From Bacteroidota bacterium (GTDB lineage Bacteria > Bacteroidota > Bacteroidia > Flavobacteriales > Weeksellaceae), in the NCBI GenBank assembly GCA_023461035.1, contig JAEWOD010000020.1, positions 62,001-126,000 of the forward strand: 64,000 nt of DNA, read 5' to 3'. The position numbers and the translations under genes are program-made. Under the pieces are notes generated by a model. The model saw only the letters and a program-made list of their open reading frames with translations, was not told where the DNA came from and did no database searches. Below are positions 1 through 7,019 of this stretch, one piece after another (the first letter of the stretch is position 1; every line of letters begins with the position of its first letter).

Positions 1-96
1 CGGGTCTTTCATTTCTTTATTGTATAATGTAATTGTTGTAAAATGTATATCGTTTTTGGTTTGTAAAAATAGAATGATTTACTTGAAACAATACTC

Positions 97-111
97 AACT
101 TTGACAAAGTT
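97..111. repeat. 15-bp intergenic palindrome
   Basis: AACTTTGACAAAGTT is a perfect palindrome around one central base. Near-identical copies lie at 20182-20196 and 20215-20229 (AACCTTG, then T or A, then CAAGGTT or CAAAGTT). It is followed by CACAAAG-type words (116-132) that recur at 40740-40834. The rest of bases 1-140 shows nothing that looks coding. It reads as a dispersed intergenic repeat; its function is unknown. Confidence 0.5.
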
Positions 112-140
112 TTTTCACAAAGAGCACAAAGTTTTCTAAC

Positions 141-172
141 AAAAAAAAAGGATTCGAACCTGAACCCTTTTT
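141..172 (-). terminator. Rho-independent terminator of sucC
   Basis: Read on the minus strand, AAAAAGGGTTC and GAATCCTTTTT form an 11-bp stem (one G-U pair) with a six-base loop, followed by a run of T. It lies about 50 bases beyond the sucC stop codon. Confidence 0.6.
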
Positions 173-222
173 TATATTTTAATTGTACATTCTACCATAT
201 ACAATTTTACTTTATACAATTT

Positions 223-1416
223 TTAAGCAACCACTTCTTTTACGCGGTCAGCGGCTTCCTGAAGCGTGATGGCAGAAAGAACTTTCAATCCTGAATCGTC
301 AATCATTTGTTTGGCAATTTCAGCATTGGTTCCTTGTAACCGGACGATAATCGGAACCTGAATCGCATCACCCATGTTTTGGTAGGCATCTAGGATTCCT
401 TGTGCCACACGGTCACAACGAACGATTCCTCCGAAAATATTGACCAAAATAGCTTTTACGTTTTCGTCTTTTAAAATGATTCGGAATGCTTTTTCCACAC
501 GTTCTGCATCGGCAGTTCCTCCTACATCCAAAAAGTTGGCAGGGTTTCCGCCTGATAATTTGATGATGTCCATAGTCGCCATCGCAAGTCCGGCTCCGTT
601 CACCATACATCCTACATTTCCGTCTAATTTCACGAAATTTAATCCCGCTGCATCGGCTTCTACTTCGGTTGCATCTTCCTCTCTCGTATCACGCAAAGCG
701 GCTAAATCTGGATGACGGAAAAGCGCATTGTCGTCAAGCGTTACTTTAGCATCAACTGCCATAATCTGGTTGTCAGACGTTTTCAAAACCGGATTGATTT
801 CAAAAAGAGAAGCATCGATTCCTACAAAAGCTTTGTAAAGTGCGTCAATGAATTTCACACCGTCTTTAAAAGCAGCTCCGCTCAAACCTAAGTTGAAAGC
901 GATTTTACGTGCCTGGAATCCTTGCAATCCAACGGCAGGATCTACTTCTTCCAAGAATATTTTTTCAGGTGTTTCTTCAGCAACCGTTTCGATGTCCATT
1001 CCTCCTTCCGTCGAATACATGATCATATTCACGCCTTTTGCACGGTTCAGCAATACGGAAACATAGAATTCTTCCGTTTCAGTTTCACCCGGATAATATA
1101 CATCCTCAGCGATTAAAACCTGATGTACTTTTTTACCTTCGGCAGAAGTCTGTGGTGTAACCAATTGCATCCCGATGATGTTCTCGGCATTTTCTTTCAG
1201 CTTTTCCATAGTCGGAGAGAATTTTACTCCTCCTCCTTTTCCGCGTCCTCCGGCATGAACCTGGGCTTTTACCACCCAACCTTCATTTCCGGTCATTTCC
1301 GTCATTTTTTTTGCGGCTTCTACTGCTTCGTCAGGAGTGGAAGCGACAATTCCTCGTTGGATTTTAACACCGTATTTGCTTAAGATTTCTTTTCCTTGGT
1401 ATTCGTGAAGATTCAT
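223..1416 (-). CDS. sucC: succinate--CoA ligase (ADP-forming) subunit beta
   Basis: This is the beta subunit of succinyl-CoA synthetase, which interconverts succinyl-CoA and succinate with substrate-level phosphorylation in the TCA cycle. The 397 residues match the usual length (about 390). An N-terminal ATP-grasp domain carries the Gly-rich nucleotide loop AGGRGKGGGVK near residues 55-65 and the metal-site region EINP (206-209). The C-terminal CoA-ligase domain carries NGAGLAMATMD (273-283) and NIFGGIVRCD (326-335). The gene stands alone: the alpha subunit sucD is not in the window, which is common in Flavobacteriales. A TACTTTTG -7 element lies about 20 bases upstream of the ATG and a hairpin terminator follows the stop, so it is probably monocistronic. 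Confidence 0.97.
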   Translation of the reverse strand: MNLHEYQGKEILSKYGVKIQRGIVASTPDEAVEAAKKMTEMTGNEGWVVKAQVHAGGRGKGGGVKFSPTMEKLKENAENIIGMQLVTPQTSAEGKKVHQVLIAEDVYYPGETETEEFYVSVLLNRAKGVNMIMYSTEGGMDIETVAEETPEKIFLEEVDPAVGLQGFQARKIAFNLGLSGAAFKDGVKFIDALYKAFVGIDASLFEINPVLKTSDNQIMAVDAKVTLDDNALFRHPDLAALRDTREEDATEVEADAAGLNFVKLDGNVGCMVNGAGLAMATMDIIKLSGGNPANFLDVGGTADAERVEKAFRIILKDENVKAILVNIFGGIVRCDRVAQGILDAYQNMGDAIQVPIIVRLQGTNAEIAKQMIDDSGLKVLSAITLQEAADRVKEVVA

Positions 1417-1436
1417 TATAATAAAATTTGGTAGCG

Positions 1437-1444
1437 CAAAAGTA
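1437..1444 (-). promoter_or_regulatory. -7 promoter element of sucC
   Basis: The minus strand reads TACTTTTG, a perfect match to the Bacteroidota -7 consensus TAnnTTTG. The predicted leader to the sucC ATG (1416) is roughly 17 bases. Confidence 0.55.
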
Positions 1445-1513
1445 AGAATTCTATTGGATTTTAACTATTTAATCCCAATTGATTTTGGTCAAGGCAAGAT
1501 AATGTATGAACAG

Positions 1514-1548
1514 AGAAAAAGATTCCGGAATTATTTTACCGGAATCTT
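1514..1548 (-). terminator. Terminator of the lipoprotein operon
   Basis: On the minus strand AAGATTCCGG and CCGGAATCTT form a perfect 10-bp stem with a 10-base loop, followed by TTTTTCTC. It lies 12 bases past the stop of the 58-residue gene and closes the transcription unit that begins at the promoter at 4267-4274. Confidence 0.75.
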
Positions 1549-1559
1549 AGTTTTATGGG

Positions 1560-1736
1560 TTAACTCCCTGTTTTATTCTTATTTTCCATCTCTTTTATTC
1601 TCATCTCAAGATACCTGTTTAATTTTTTGTAAATTTTTACAACAAAATAAACAAGAAAAATCAAAATTAATAATCCAACGACTTGAAAAATCATTAGACT
1701 CCAGCTAAAGTCATTTACTACTATTGTATCTTCCAT
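1560..1736 (-). CDS. small single-span membrane protein (58 aa), unknown function
   Basis: A 58-residue reading frame (ATG at 1736, TAA at 1560) starting MEDTIVVNDFSW. Residues about 14-33 (LMIFQVVGLLILIFLVYFVV) form one clear membrane helix, followed by a strongly basic, Lys-rich tail (KIYKKLNRYLEMRIKEMENK) that should be cytoplasmic and helical. The start lies 11 bases after the preceding gene, and a strong terminator follows the stop by 12 bases, so position alone supports it as the last gene of the operon. I recognise no family. The overlapping plus-strand frame at 1454-1708 is not credible by comparison. It could be an accessory or immunity-type subunit of the large lipoprotein, but that is inference from position only. 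Confidence 0.7.
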   Translation of the reverse strand: MEDTIVVNDFSWSLMIFQVVGLLILIFLVYFVVKIYKKLNRYLEMRIKEMENKNKTGS

Positions 1737-1747
1737 GATTAAATTTT

Positions 1748-2221
1748 TTAATACTTCAGGATATTAGTCACTGCGTCCTGTTCTTTTATTTCTACACCTG
1801 AAAAGTAAATCATAGGATTGTCATCATACTTTAATGTTATTTCTGGAGGTTCTACAAAAAAGTCAATTGTATACGTAGCATCTACAAATTTTATATCCAA
1901 AGGATTATCTTGTGCAATAATTTTTTTTGTTAAACTCATTATGATAACACCTTGCTTTTGGTTACAATCCCATTTCCAATTTACCGAATTGACTTGAAAG
2001 TAACTTTCGTCTTTGTTAACTTTTTTATCACCTATTAATTCAATCATCAATGAGTCCATTTTGACAATATGTTTTATAGGTGCAAACCATTGGAGTTTTC
2101 CGTCTCCCATTCCTGTTGAAATAAATTGTAAGGAGTCACAATCGTTAACTTGTTGTGAAAATAATTTACAAAACCCAAAGTACAGAAAAATCAAACAAAA
2201 TATTGATTGAAATATATTCAT
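1748..2221 (-). CDS. secreted protein of unknown function
   Basis: A 157-residue protein with an N-terminal hydrophobic segment (residues about 3-20, IFQSIFCLIFLYFGF) ending near FSQQ, a typical Sec signal peptide. The mature part has two Cys (in DCDSL and WDCNQ) and alternating beta-like stretches such as YTIDFFVEPPEITLKY, suggesting a small beta-sandwich in the periplasm. No family is recognised. It is the third gene of a four-gene operon, 7 bases after the membrane protein and 11 bases before the 58-residue protein. Base composition is much more AT-rich than sucC or the two-component genes on either side, which hints at horizontal acquisition of the whole block. Confidence 0.75.
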   Translation of the reverse strand: MNIFQSIFCLIFLYFGFCKLFSQQVNDCDSLQFISTGMGDGKLQWFAPIKHIVKMDSLMIELIGDKKVNKDESYFQVNSVNWKWDCNQKQGVIIMSLTKKIIAQDNPLDIKFVDATYTIDFFVEPPEITLKYDDNPMIYFSGVEIKEQDAVTNILKY

Positions 2222-2228
2222 TTTAAAC

Positions 2229-2612
2229 CTATTTAGAATTATTTAATCTGTATTTCATAAAATGATTTAAAAATAAACTATAAAGAATCGAAATAATTAG
2301 ACCAATTGTAATGAAGTTTACTATATTATCATTGTTACTTATTTTTGGAATAAAGTAAATTATTTGTCCTAATATAATTATTAAGGTATAGATATAAGTA
2401 TTTATTAATTTAAATATTTTATATAGTAAAAAAAACACAAAACTTCCAAAAAAAGAAATTGGAATAATAATCGTAAGCATATATGAATAAAAATATCCGG
2501 AAAATAAAAAATTATAAATTGATGATTTATTTAAAATAGTGTAAGCGAACAAATGACTTACTAGAACTAGTACTGAATAAATAAATATTAATATTATTGT
2601 TAAAATTTTCAT
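2229..2612 (-). CDS. four-helix integral membrane protein, unknown function
   Basis: A 127-residue, extremely hydrophobic protein with four likely membrane helices at about residues 3-23, 45-67, 72-91 and 98-118, short loops and a basic C-terminus (NHFMKYRLNNSK). There is no motif I can assign. It lies 6 bases downstream of the large lipoprotein gene and 7 bases upstream of the secreted protein, so it is certainly co-transcribed with both. The DNA is one of the most AT-rich coding stretches of the window. In polymorphic secreted-toxin loci a small polytopic membrane protein immediately after the effector is often the immunity protein; this is a possible reading here, not shown by any sequence signature. 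Confidence 0.75.
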   Translation of the reverse strand: MKILTIILIFIYSVLVLVSHLFAYTILNKSSIYNFLFSGYFYSYMLTIIIPISFFGSFVFFLLYKIFKLINTYIYTLIIILGQIIYFIPKISNNDNIVNFITIGLIISILYSLFLNHFMKYRLNNSK

Positions 2613-2618
2613 TAAGAA

Positions 2619-4226
2619 TTATTCACATGGGTTATCAAAACCTGGCAATGAACTTATTGGTGCATTTTGGAAAAGTACATTTTTCAATTGATTCCAGTCA
2701 GGTATTGATCTGAAATCATTATTTTCAATTGCATTACCACCAAAATCGTTTACAAAATCAACCATATTATCTTGGAATTTATTCCACAAAACATCTGCTT
2801 CTTCGAATTGTTGTTGTAATCCATCAACATTACCAATCCATTCTTGAATATCATTTTGCACTCTATCAACTCCCCTAGTATAGTATACATAATTTCCATT
2901 TACATCTTGATAGTATCCAAATTCTCTAACACCACTAACAGGATGATCAAAATCTTGTGGCGTTCTCATAGTGGCAAATTTCCATCTTTGCGGATGCTGT
3001 TCCACGCAAATCACACTGCCATCTTGTGTCATCCAGTCATTTACTTGAATATCAAATCGCATTATGCTAGATAGATATGTATTTGAATTCCATTTAGCTA
3101 ATTCTGTTGAGTTATATGCACTAAAAGAAGTAGGTGTTCCTGATAAGAATGAATTTAATGATTTTCTCATTAATTGAAAAAAACTTTGAGGTGTAAATGC
3201 TTGACCAGTATTCGGGTTTATAGGGAAATTTGAAATTGTAATAGGATAATAGTCCATATTAACTTTTGCTCCGTCTGCAAACTCAATTAATTGCAAATCA
3301 AACCCATTAAATCCAATTTGATTGTTTATATCATCAATTCTATCCATAACTTCATATGGGAAATCGTAATCAATTACCTCTCTCCATTTGTCAAGCTGAC
3401 TACAAGGAAAACCCAAATCTAATAGTAAATATGTGTTGTCTTCCAATTCGTTCTCAAGCATCATAAGTGTCCATTCAGTAGGATCTGTTGGTAAATCAGG
3501 CCCATTACCCCCTGATCCAGAACCACCAGAACCACCTCCATTCCCAGGATCACCATAGTCTGGAGGCGAACCTCCCCCTCCTGCAGATCCATCACAAACA
3601 AGAGTAATGCTATAATTTGTAGTGCCGTTACCATCTGTACAAGGGCAGGTGTTTGAGTTTCCTGTACATTCAACATGTTCGGATTCTAATGCAAAATAAC
3701 ATGTAGATAATTTTCCTTGAGAGCTTTCTTCATTATTATCCAAAATAGAAATACCGTCTGTATTCGTTACATGCAAAGTTCCTTCATAAGGTAAATATTC
3801 TCCATTATTATGTGCGGTTTGCCACTCCTCTGTAGGAGAATAATGTGCTATGAACTCTTCCGTTTCGCCATCCATTAGCCTTATAATCAGGTTGGAATAT
3901 GAATAATTTTCATCGTCCAATGTGCTTACTCCCATAGTAAATGTGGTAAGTGAATCATTACTGAATTGAATAATGTAAATACTGTCAATTTTCTGAATGT
4001 AATCATCCCCTCCTTTATTGGCTAAATTGGAAAATAATGAAAGTGCCCGCCCTTTTGATAAAGATAGTTTTGATTTCATATCTTCAAAACTCACAATGCT
4101 TTTTTTATAGCCACTCTTTAGGGCAGTTTCTTGTTCAGTTGCGTGCTTATAAAGTCCCTCATCTTCCGAGCAGGAAAACAAAATACCCGCCACACATAGC
4201 AGTAAAAAATAAATTGTCTTTTTCAT
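2619..4226 (-). CDS. large lipoprotein with Gly-rich linker and distinct C-terminal domain
   Basis: A 535-residue protein starting with a lipoprotein signal (lipobox ILFSC, Cys19). Three parts are visible. Residues 20-210 are the N-terminal domain with the segment IVSFEDMKSKL near 44-54 and a cluster of Cys at 176, 187, 194, 196 and 211. A linker made almost only of Gly, Ser, Pro, Asn and Asp spans about 215-248. The C-terminal domain (250-535) contains QHPQRWKFATMR, DFDHPVSGVREFGYY and several Trp. The domain-linker-domain layout resembles Bacteroidota lipoproteins with exchangeable C-terminal domains, but I recognise no enzyme motif. It is the first gene of an operon with its own -7 element (TAAGTTTG, 4267-4274), divergent from an XRE regulator. 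Outer-membrane or surface location is likely. Confidence 0.85.
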   Translation of the reverse strand: MKKTIYFLLLCVAGILFSCSEDEGLYKHATEQETALKSGYKKSIVSFEDMKSKLSLSKGRALSLFSNLANKGGDDYIQKIDSIYIIQFSNDSLTTFTMGVSTLDDENYSYSNLIIRLMDGETEEFIAHYSPTEEWQTAHNNGEYLPYEGTLHVTNTDGISILDNNEESSQGKLSTCYFALESEHVECTGNSNTCPCTDGNGTTNYSITLVCDGSAGGGGSPPDYGDPGNGGGSGGSGSGGNGPDLPTDPTEWTLMMLENELEDNTYLLLDLGFPCSQLDKWREVIDYDFPYEVMDRIDDINNQIGFNGFDLQLIEFADGAKVNMDYYPITISNFPINPNTGQAFTPQSFFQLMRKSLNSFLSGTPTSFSAYNSTELAKWNSNTYLSSIMRFDIQVNDWMTQDGSVICVEQHPQRWKFATMRTPQDFDHPVSGVREFGYYQDVNGNYVYYTRGVDRVQNDIQEWIGNVDGLQQQFEEADVLWNKFQDNMVDFVNDFGGNAIENNDFRSIPDWNQLKNVLFQNAPISSLPGFDNPCE

Positions 4227-4266
4227 GTTGGTTAGAATTTAAAGTTAATAAAAAATTTGGTTTTAA

Positions 4267-4274
4267 CAAACTTA
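4267..4274 (-). promoter_or_regulatory. -7 promoter element of the lipoprotein operon
   Basis: The minus strand reads TAAGTTTG (TAnnTTTG consensus), placing the transcription start near 4263 and giving a leader of about 37 bases to the ATG at 4226. The same octamer serves the divergent XRE gene (4367-4374). Confidence 0.55.
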
Positions 4275-4317
4275 TAACAGAGTTGAAATTTTTCTTATTC
4301 ATTTATCGGGTATTTCC

Positions 4318-4332
4318 ACCCTGTTTTAGGGT
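4318..4332. promoter_or_regulatory. candidate operator between divergent promoters
   Basis: ACCCT-GTTTT-AGGGT is a 5-bp inverted repeat with a 5-base spacer. It lies about midway between the two divergent TAAGTTTG elements and is GC-richer than its surroundings. It is a plausible site for the XRE protein encoded next door. There is no direct evidence of binding. Confidence 0.3.
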
Positions 4333-4366
4333 AAAAGGATTTATTCTTTTTTCTGAAAAATTTAGT

Positions 4367-4374
4367 TAAGTTTG
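4367..4374 (+). promoter_or_regulatory. -7 promoter element of the XRE regulator gene
   Basis: TAAGTTTG matches TAnnTTTG. Its final TTG is in frame with the downstream gene and could be mistaken for a start codon; the ATG at 4390 is the better start, with a leader of about 12 bases. Confidence 0.55.
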
Positions 4375-4389
4375 TGTAAAAGAATTGCC

Positions 4390-4752
4390 ATGAACAAGAC
4401 TATCGGGAAACGCATACGTGAAATACGCAAAAACAAAGGGATGTCACAGGAAGAGTTGGCTGATCTGCTGAACATTTCCCAGTCCGCTTACCAGCGTATT
4501 GAACATGGTGAAACCAATTCTTGGGCGGCGCACCTTGAAAGACTGTCTGAAGTTTTGGAAGTTAAACCTGAAGAACTATTATCTGATGAAAATCCAAATT
4601 TCACTAACGAAGGACAACAAGGAGGTATGGCATTTCAATATATTGGCACAATAAATACAGTAAATGCTCTCTCCGAAAAACTTATCGAACAATACGAAAA
4701 ACGTATAGGAGAGTTGACAAAACGGATTCAGGAACTGGAAGTAAAAAAATAA
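4390..4752 (+). CDS. XRE-family helix-turn-helix transcriptional regulator
   Basis: A 120-residue DNA-binding protein. Residues about 5-60 form a Cro/C1-type HTH (IGKRIREIRKNKGMSQEEL, then ISQSAYQRIEHGET). A linker follows and then a C-terminal amphipathic helix (about 88-120, LSEKLIEQYEKRIGELTKRI) that looks like a dimerising coiled coil. I chose ATG 4390 because the upstream in-frame TTG (4372) lies inside the -7 promoter element. The gene is divergent from the AT-rich lipoprotein operon across 163 bases and is a reasonable candidate for its regulator. It ends directly against the stop codon of the convergent response-regulator gene, with no intervening base. Confidence 0.9.
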   Translation: MNKTIGKRIREIRKNKGMSQEELADLLNISQSAYQRIEHGETNSWAAHLERLSEVLEVKPEELLSDENPNFTNEGQQGGMAFQYIGTINTVNALSEKLIEQYEKRIGELTKRIQELEVKK

Positions 4753-5433
4753 TCACGGACTCAAAACCCGAAATCCAACTCCCCGTATGCTTTCGATCTG
4801 TACCGAACTGTCTTCAGCTAAATATTTCCGAAGCCGGCTGATGAACACGTCCAGGCTGCGTCCGGAAAAGAAATCGGCTTCCTCCCAGAGATGGTTCAGC
4901 ACTTCTTCGCGTTTGATGATCCGCTCTTTGTGTTCTAATAAATATTCCAATAATTGCGCTTCCTTTTCGGTAAGCGTCCGTTCTGATTTTTCTGTTTTTA
5001 AGCTTAAATTTTCCGGCTCAAAGGTAAATTTACCAAAAGCATAGGAAGTTGATTTGGCTGTTTCCGGTTTGGCATTTCTTTTCAGAATGTTTCGAATCCT
5101 TAGGATCAATTCATCGACATCAAAAGGTTTAGTGATGTAATCATCTGCTCCCAGTTTCAATCCGGTTAAAATGTCTTCCTTCATTTTCCGTGCAGTTACA
5201 AACAAAAATGGCAAATTAGGATAGGATTTTTGCAATTTTTCTGCCAATGTAAATCCATCTTCCTGCGGCATCATCACGTCGAGAATCAGTATGTCAAACG
5301 TATTTTTTTTCAATTCTTCCCGGGCTTCGATACCGTTGAAAACACGATGCGCCTGAAATTTATTTAACTCCAGATATTGTTTGAGTAAATTTCCTAAATC
5401 CAAATCATCTTCTACTATCAGAATTTTTGTCAT
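4753..5433 (-). CDS. OmpR/PhoB-family response regulator (RprY-like)
   Basis: A 226-residue two-component response regulator. The receiver domain (1-120) has the acidic pair D9/D10 in VEDD, the phospho-acceptor D52 in LDVMMPQEDG, T80 in LFVTAR and K102 in YITKPFD. A winged-helix effector domain follows (about 128-225, with RTLTEKEAQLLEYLL and GRSLDVFISRLRKYL). The start is ATG 5433, because the longer frame would begin at a TTG. It lies 82 bases downstream of the histidine kinase and should be its partner. Order and sequence resemble the Bacteroidota RprX/RprY pair. OmpR-type regulators bind direct repeats spaced about 11 bp; such repeats lie at 6936-6964. Confidence 0.95.
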   Translation of the reverse strand: MTKILIVEDDLDLGNLLKQYLELNKFQAHRVFNGIEAREELKKNTFDILILDVMMPQEDGFTLAEKLQKSYPNLPFLFVTARKMKEDILTGLKLGADDYITKPFDVDELILRIRNILKRNAKPETAKSTSYAFGKFTFEPENLSLKTEKSERTLTEKEAQLLEYLLEHKERIIKREEVLNHLWEEADFFSGRSLDVFISRLRKYLAEDSSVQIESIRGVGFRVLSP

Positions 5434-5481
5434 AATTTTCAAATATTGTTTTTCCAAGCTCGAAATTCCTAAATCCTAAAT

Positions 5482-5516
5482 CGTAAATCCTACATCGTAA
5501 ATCCTACATCGTAAAT
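5482..5516. repeat. 14-bp tandem repeat between kinase and regulator genes
   Basis: The unit CGTAAATCCTACAT occurs twice exactly (5482-5495 and 5496-5509) plus a partial CGTAAAT, and is preceded by the related CCTAAATCCTAAAT. It occupies the spacer between the kinase and regulator genes and touches the kinase stop codon. Copy number may vary among strains. Confidence 0.7.
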
Positions 5517-6883
5517 CAGGTTGGTATTCTCAGAATAAACGTACTTCCTTTTTTCAGTGAACTTTGTACAAAAATATTTCCGCCCAGACTTTCCATAATC
5601 TGTTTACATAAAAATAATCCAAGCCCTAACCCTTTTACATCGTGTCGATTCCCTGTCGCGATCCGGTAAAATTTATCAAATATCTTTTTTTGTTCCGTTG
5701 CCGGAATTCCGTCTCCCTCATCCCGGATTTCGATGATATAATCTGAATTATTAAGAAATCCTTTAATTTGAATTTCACTTCCCTTCGCACTATATTTTTC
5801 GGCATTTTGTACCAAATTCTGAATGACTCTTCCCAATTGATAAGTATCCGTTTTTAAAACAAATTCATGGGGTTCCAATTCGGCTTTTAATAGGTGCGTT
5901 TCCGACGAGAAATCAGCCGTAAAATCCCTCAGGAATTTCACGATTTCTACTTCCTGTAATTGAACTTTTTGATGATTAAACGAGCTTTCCACAACTCTGT
6001 CCACGATATTCTGGATGCGGTTGTTTTGTCGTTCCATTGATTGCATTAACTCTTGGGTTACTTCGGGGTTTTGTCTAACTTCTTCTTTTTGTAAAGATTT
6101 TATAATCAGGTTTAAAGAAGCCAATGGTGTTTTCAGTTCGTGTGTTATGTTGTTGGCAAAATCCGTTTTGACTTCGGCAATTTTCTTTTGTTTGATGAGC
6201 GAACGATACATATAAAAAAACAATACGATGACCGCCAGAATCAAGGCGGCGGCTCCTATGAGCATACCCAGCATTTTTCCCCAGACTTTCTGCTGAAAAT
6301 TGGAAATATCCATATCCACCGACAGGTCGTGTTTGTAAAAATACTGAACCGCATCCCGGCTTGCATTTTCATCCAATTCTACGGAAGTATTCGTAATACC
6401 GGTACTGATATTGAAACTTTTTCCTTCAAACTTTTCGCCCATAAAAACCAATGGTGGATCTATCACACGAAGCAGCGTATCATAAACTCCGTCGGTTTCA
6501 AAAAGAATCTGACGGAGTTCGAACCGGACTCTTATTTCTTTCAGAATCGGATAATCCTTTAACTGGGACTGCAAATAGTTTTGACTAATCAGCCGGACTG
6601 AATCGGAAATGAATTGCGCTTTGATGTGAAACTGTAACAGCGACAAACTGTCTTCCTTCTTTTTCAGACATAATTTTTTAAGATCGGAAACGAAACGGTC
6701 TTCGATGGTGTCCATTTCGGGTGATTCCAGCACCGGCGCGATTTCTTTTTTTACTTCGTTTACATAGGTTTCAGAAGTGAGTTGGTAGGTGTTTTGGATC
6801 AAATAATATTGAATGGAAATCAAGCCGGCCAATATTGCTATGCAGGAAAAAATCAGAAATTTAATTTGGTTTTGCCTTTTCAT
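5516..6883 (-). CDS. membrane sensor histidine kinase (RprX-like)
   Basis: A 455-residue kinase. Membrane helix 1 spans about 8-28 and helix 2 about 205-227, leaving a periplasmic sensor region of roughly 175 residues. The dimerisation/phospho-acceptor domain carries H248 in NNITHELKTPLASL. The catalytic ATPase domain shows the N box NLVQNAEKYS, the G1 box DEGDGIP and the G2 box GLGLGLFL. No HAMP domain is evident between helix 2 and the H box; the spacing is short (about 20 residues). It is the first gene of a kinase-regulator operon with a TATTTTTG element 8 bases upstream of its ATG. It is divergent from a small exported protein gene that may be a target of the system. Confidence 0.95.
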   Translation of the reverse strand: MKRQNQIKFLIFSCIAILAGLISIQYYLIQNTYQLTSETYVNEVKKEIAPVLESPEMDTIEDRFVSDLKKLCLKKKEDSLSLLQFHIKAQFISDSVRLISQNYLQSQLKDYPILKEIRVRFELRQILFETDGVYDTLLRVIDPPLVFMGEKFEGKSFNISTGITNTSVELDENASRDAVQYFYKHDLSVDMDISNFQQKVWGKMLGMLIGAAALILAVIVLFFYMYRSLIKQKKIAEVKTDFANNITHELKTPLASLNLIIKSLQKEEVRQNPEVTQELMQSMERQNNRIQNIVDRVVESSFNHQKVQLQEVEIVKFLRDFTADFSSETHLLKAELEPHEFVLKTDTYQLGRVIQNLVQNAEKYSAKGSEIQIKGFLNNSDYIIEIRDEGDGIPATEQKKIFDKFYRIATGNRHDVKGLGLGLFLCKQIMESLGGNIFVQSSLKKGSTFILRIPT

Positions 6884-6890
6884 CCGGACA

Positions 6891-6898
6891 CAAAAATA
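6891..6898 (-). promoter_or_regulatory. -7 promoter element of the sensor kinase gene
   Basis: The minus strand reads TATTTTTG, ending 7 bases before the ATG (6883), so the mRNA should have almost no leader. Confidence 0.5.
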
Positions 6899-6935
6899 AT
6901 CATCCCAAATTATTCTCGAATTGAAAATTTGAGCG

Positions 6936-6964
6936 TTAACCCTTCATTAACCTTAGATTAACCG
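6936..6964. promoter_or_regulatory. triple TTAACC direct repeat, 11-bp period (response-regulator site)
   Basis: TTAACC occurs at 6936, 6947 and 6958, exactly 11 bases apart, in the divergent region between the kinase gene and the exported protein at 7020. Direct repeats with one-helical-turn spacing are the hallmark of OmpR/PhoB-family binding sites. The array ends about 25 bases before the TTTG at 6989-6992, where a bound activator would stand in for a -33 element of the plus-strand promoter. Confidence 0.6.
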
Positions 6965-6984
6965 ATTTTCAAATTCAGCTGTTA

Positions 6985-6992
6985 GAAATTTG
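6985..6992 (+). promoter_or_regulatory. weak -7 element of the 7020 gene
   Basis: GAAATTTG keeps the TTTG core but lacks the leading TA of the consensus, as expected of an activator-dependent promoter. The nine bases AGAAATTTG recur upstream of the HtrA gene (18030-18038). Confidence 0.35.
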
Positions 6993-7019
6993 CTTCGTAA
7001 ACAATTTAATATTAATCAA

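Noticed and set aside
141..172. Sequence GGTTCGAATCC on the minus strand resembles a tRNA T-arm
   Set aside because: No acceptor stem, D-arm or anticodon arm can be formed upstream, and the bases are better explained as a sucC terminator hairpin with a T tract.
1454..1708. Plus-strand open frame of 84 codons
   Set aside because: It covers the terminator hairpin and runs antisense to the 58-residue membrane protein, which has operon context. The plus frame has no signal, start context or partner.
5482..5516. Repeat as a CRISPR array
   Set aside because: Units are only 14 bp and directly adjacent with no spacers, and no cas gene is present. The same holds for 23741-23785 and 37157-37184.
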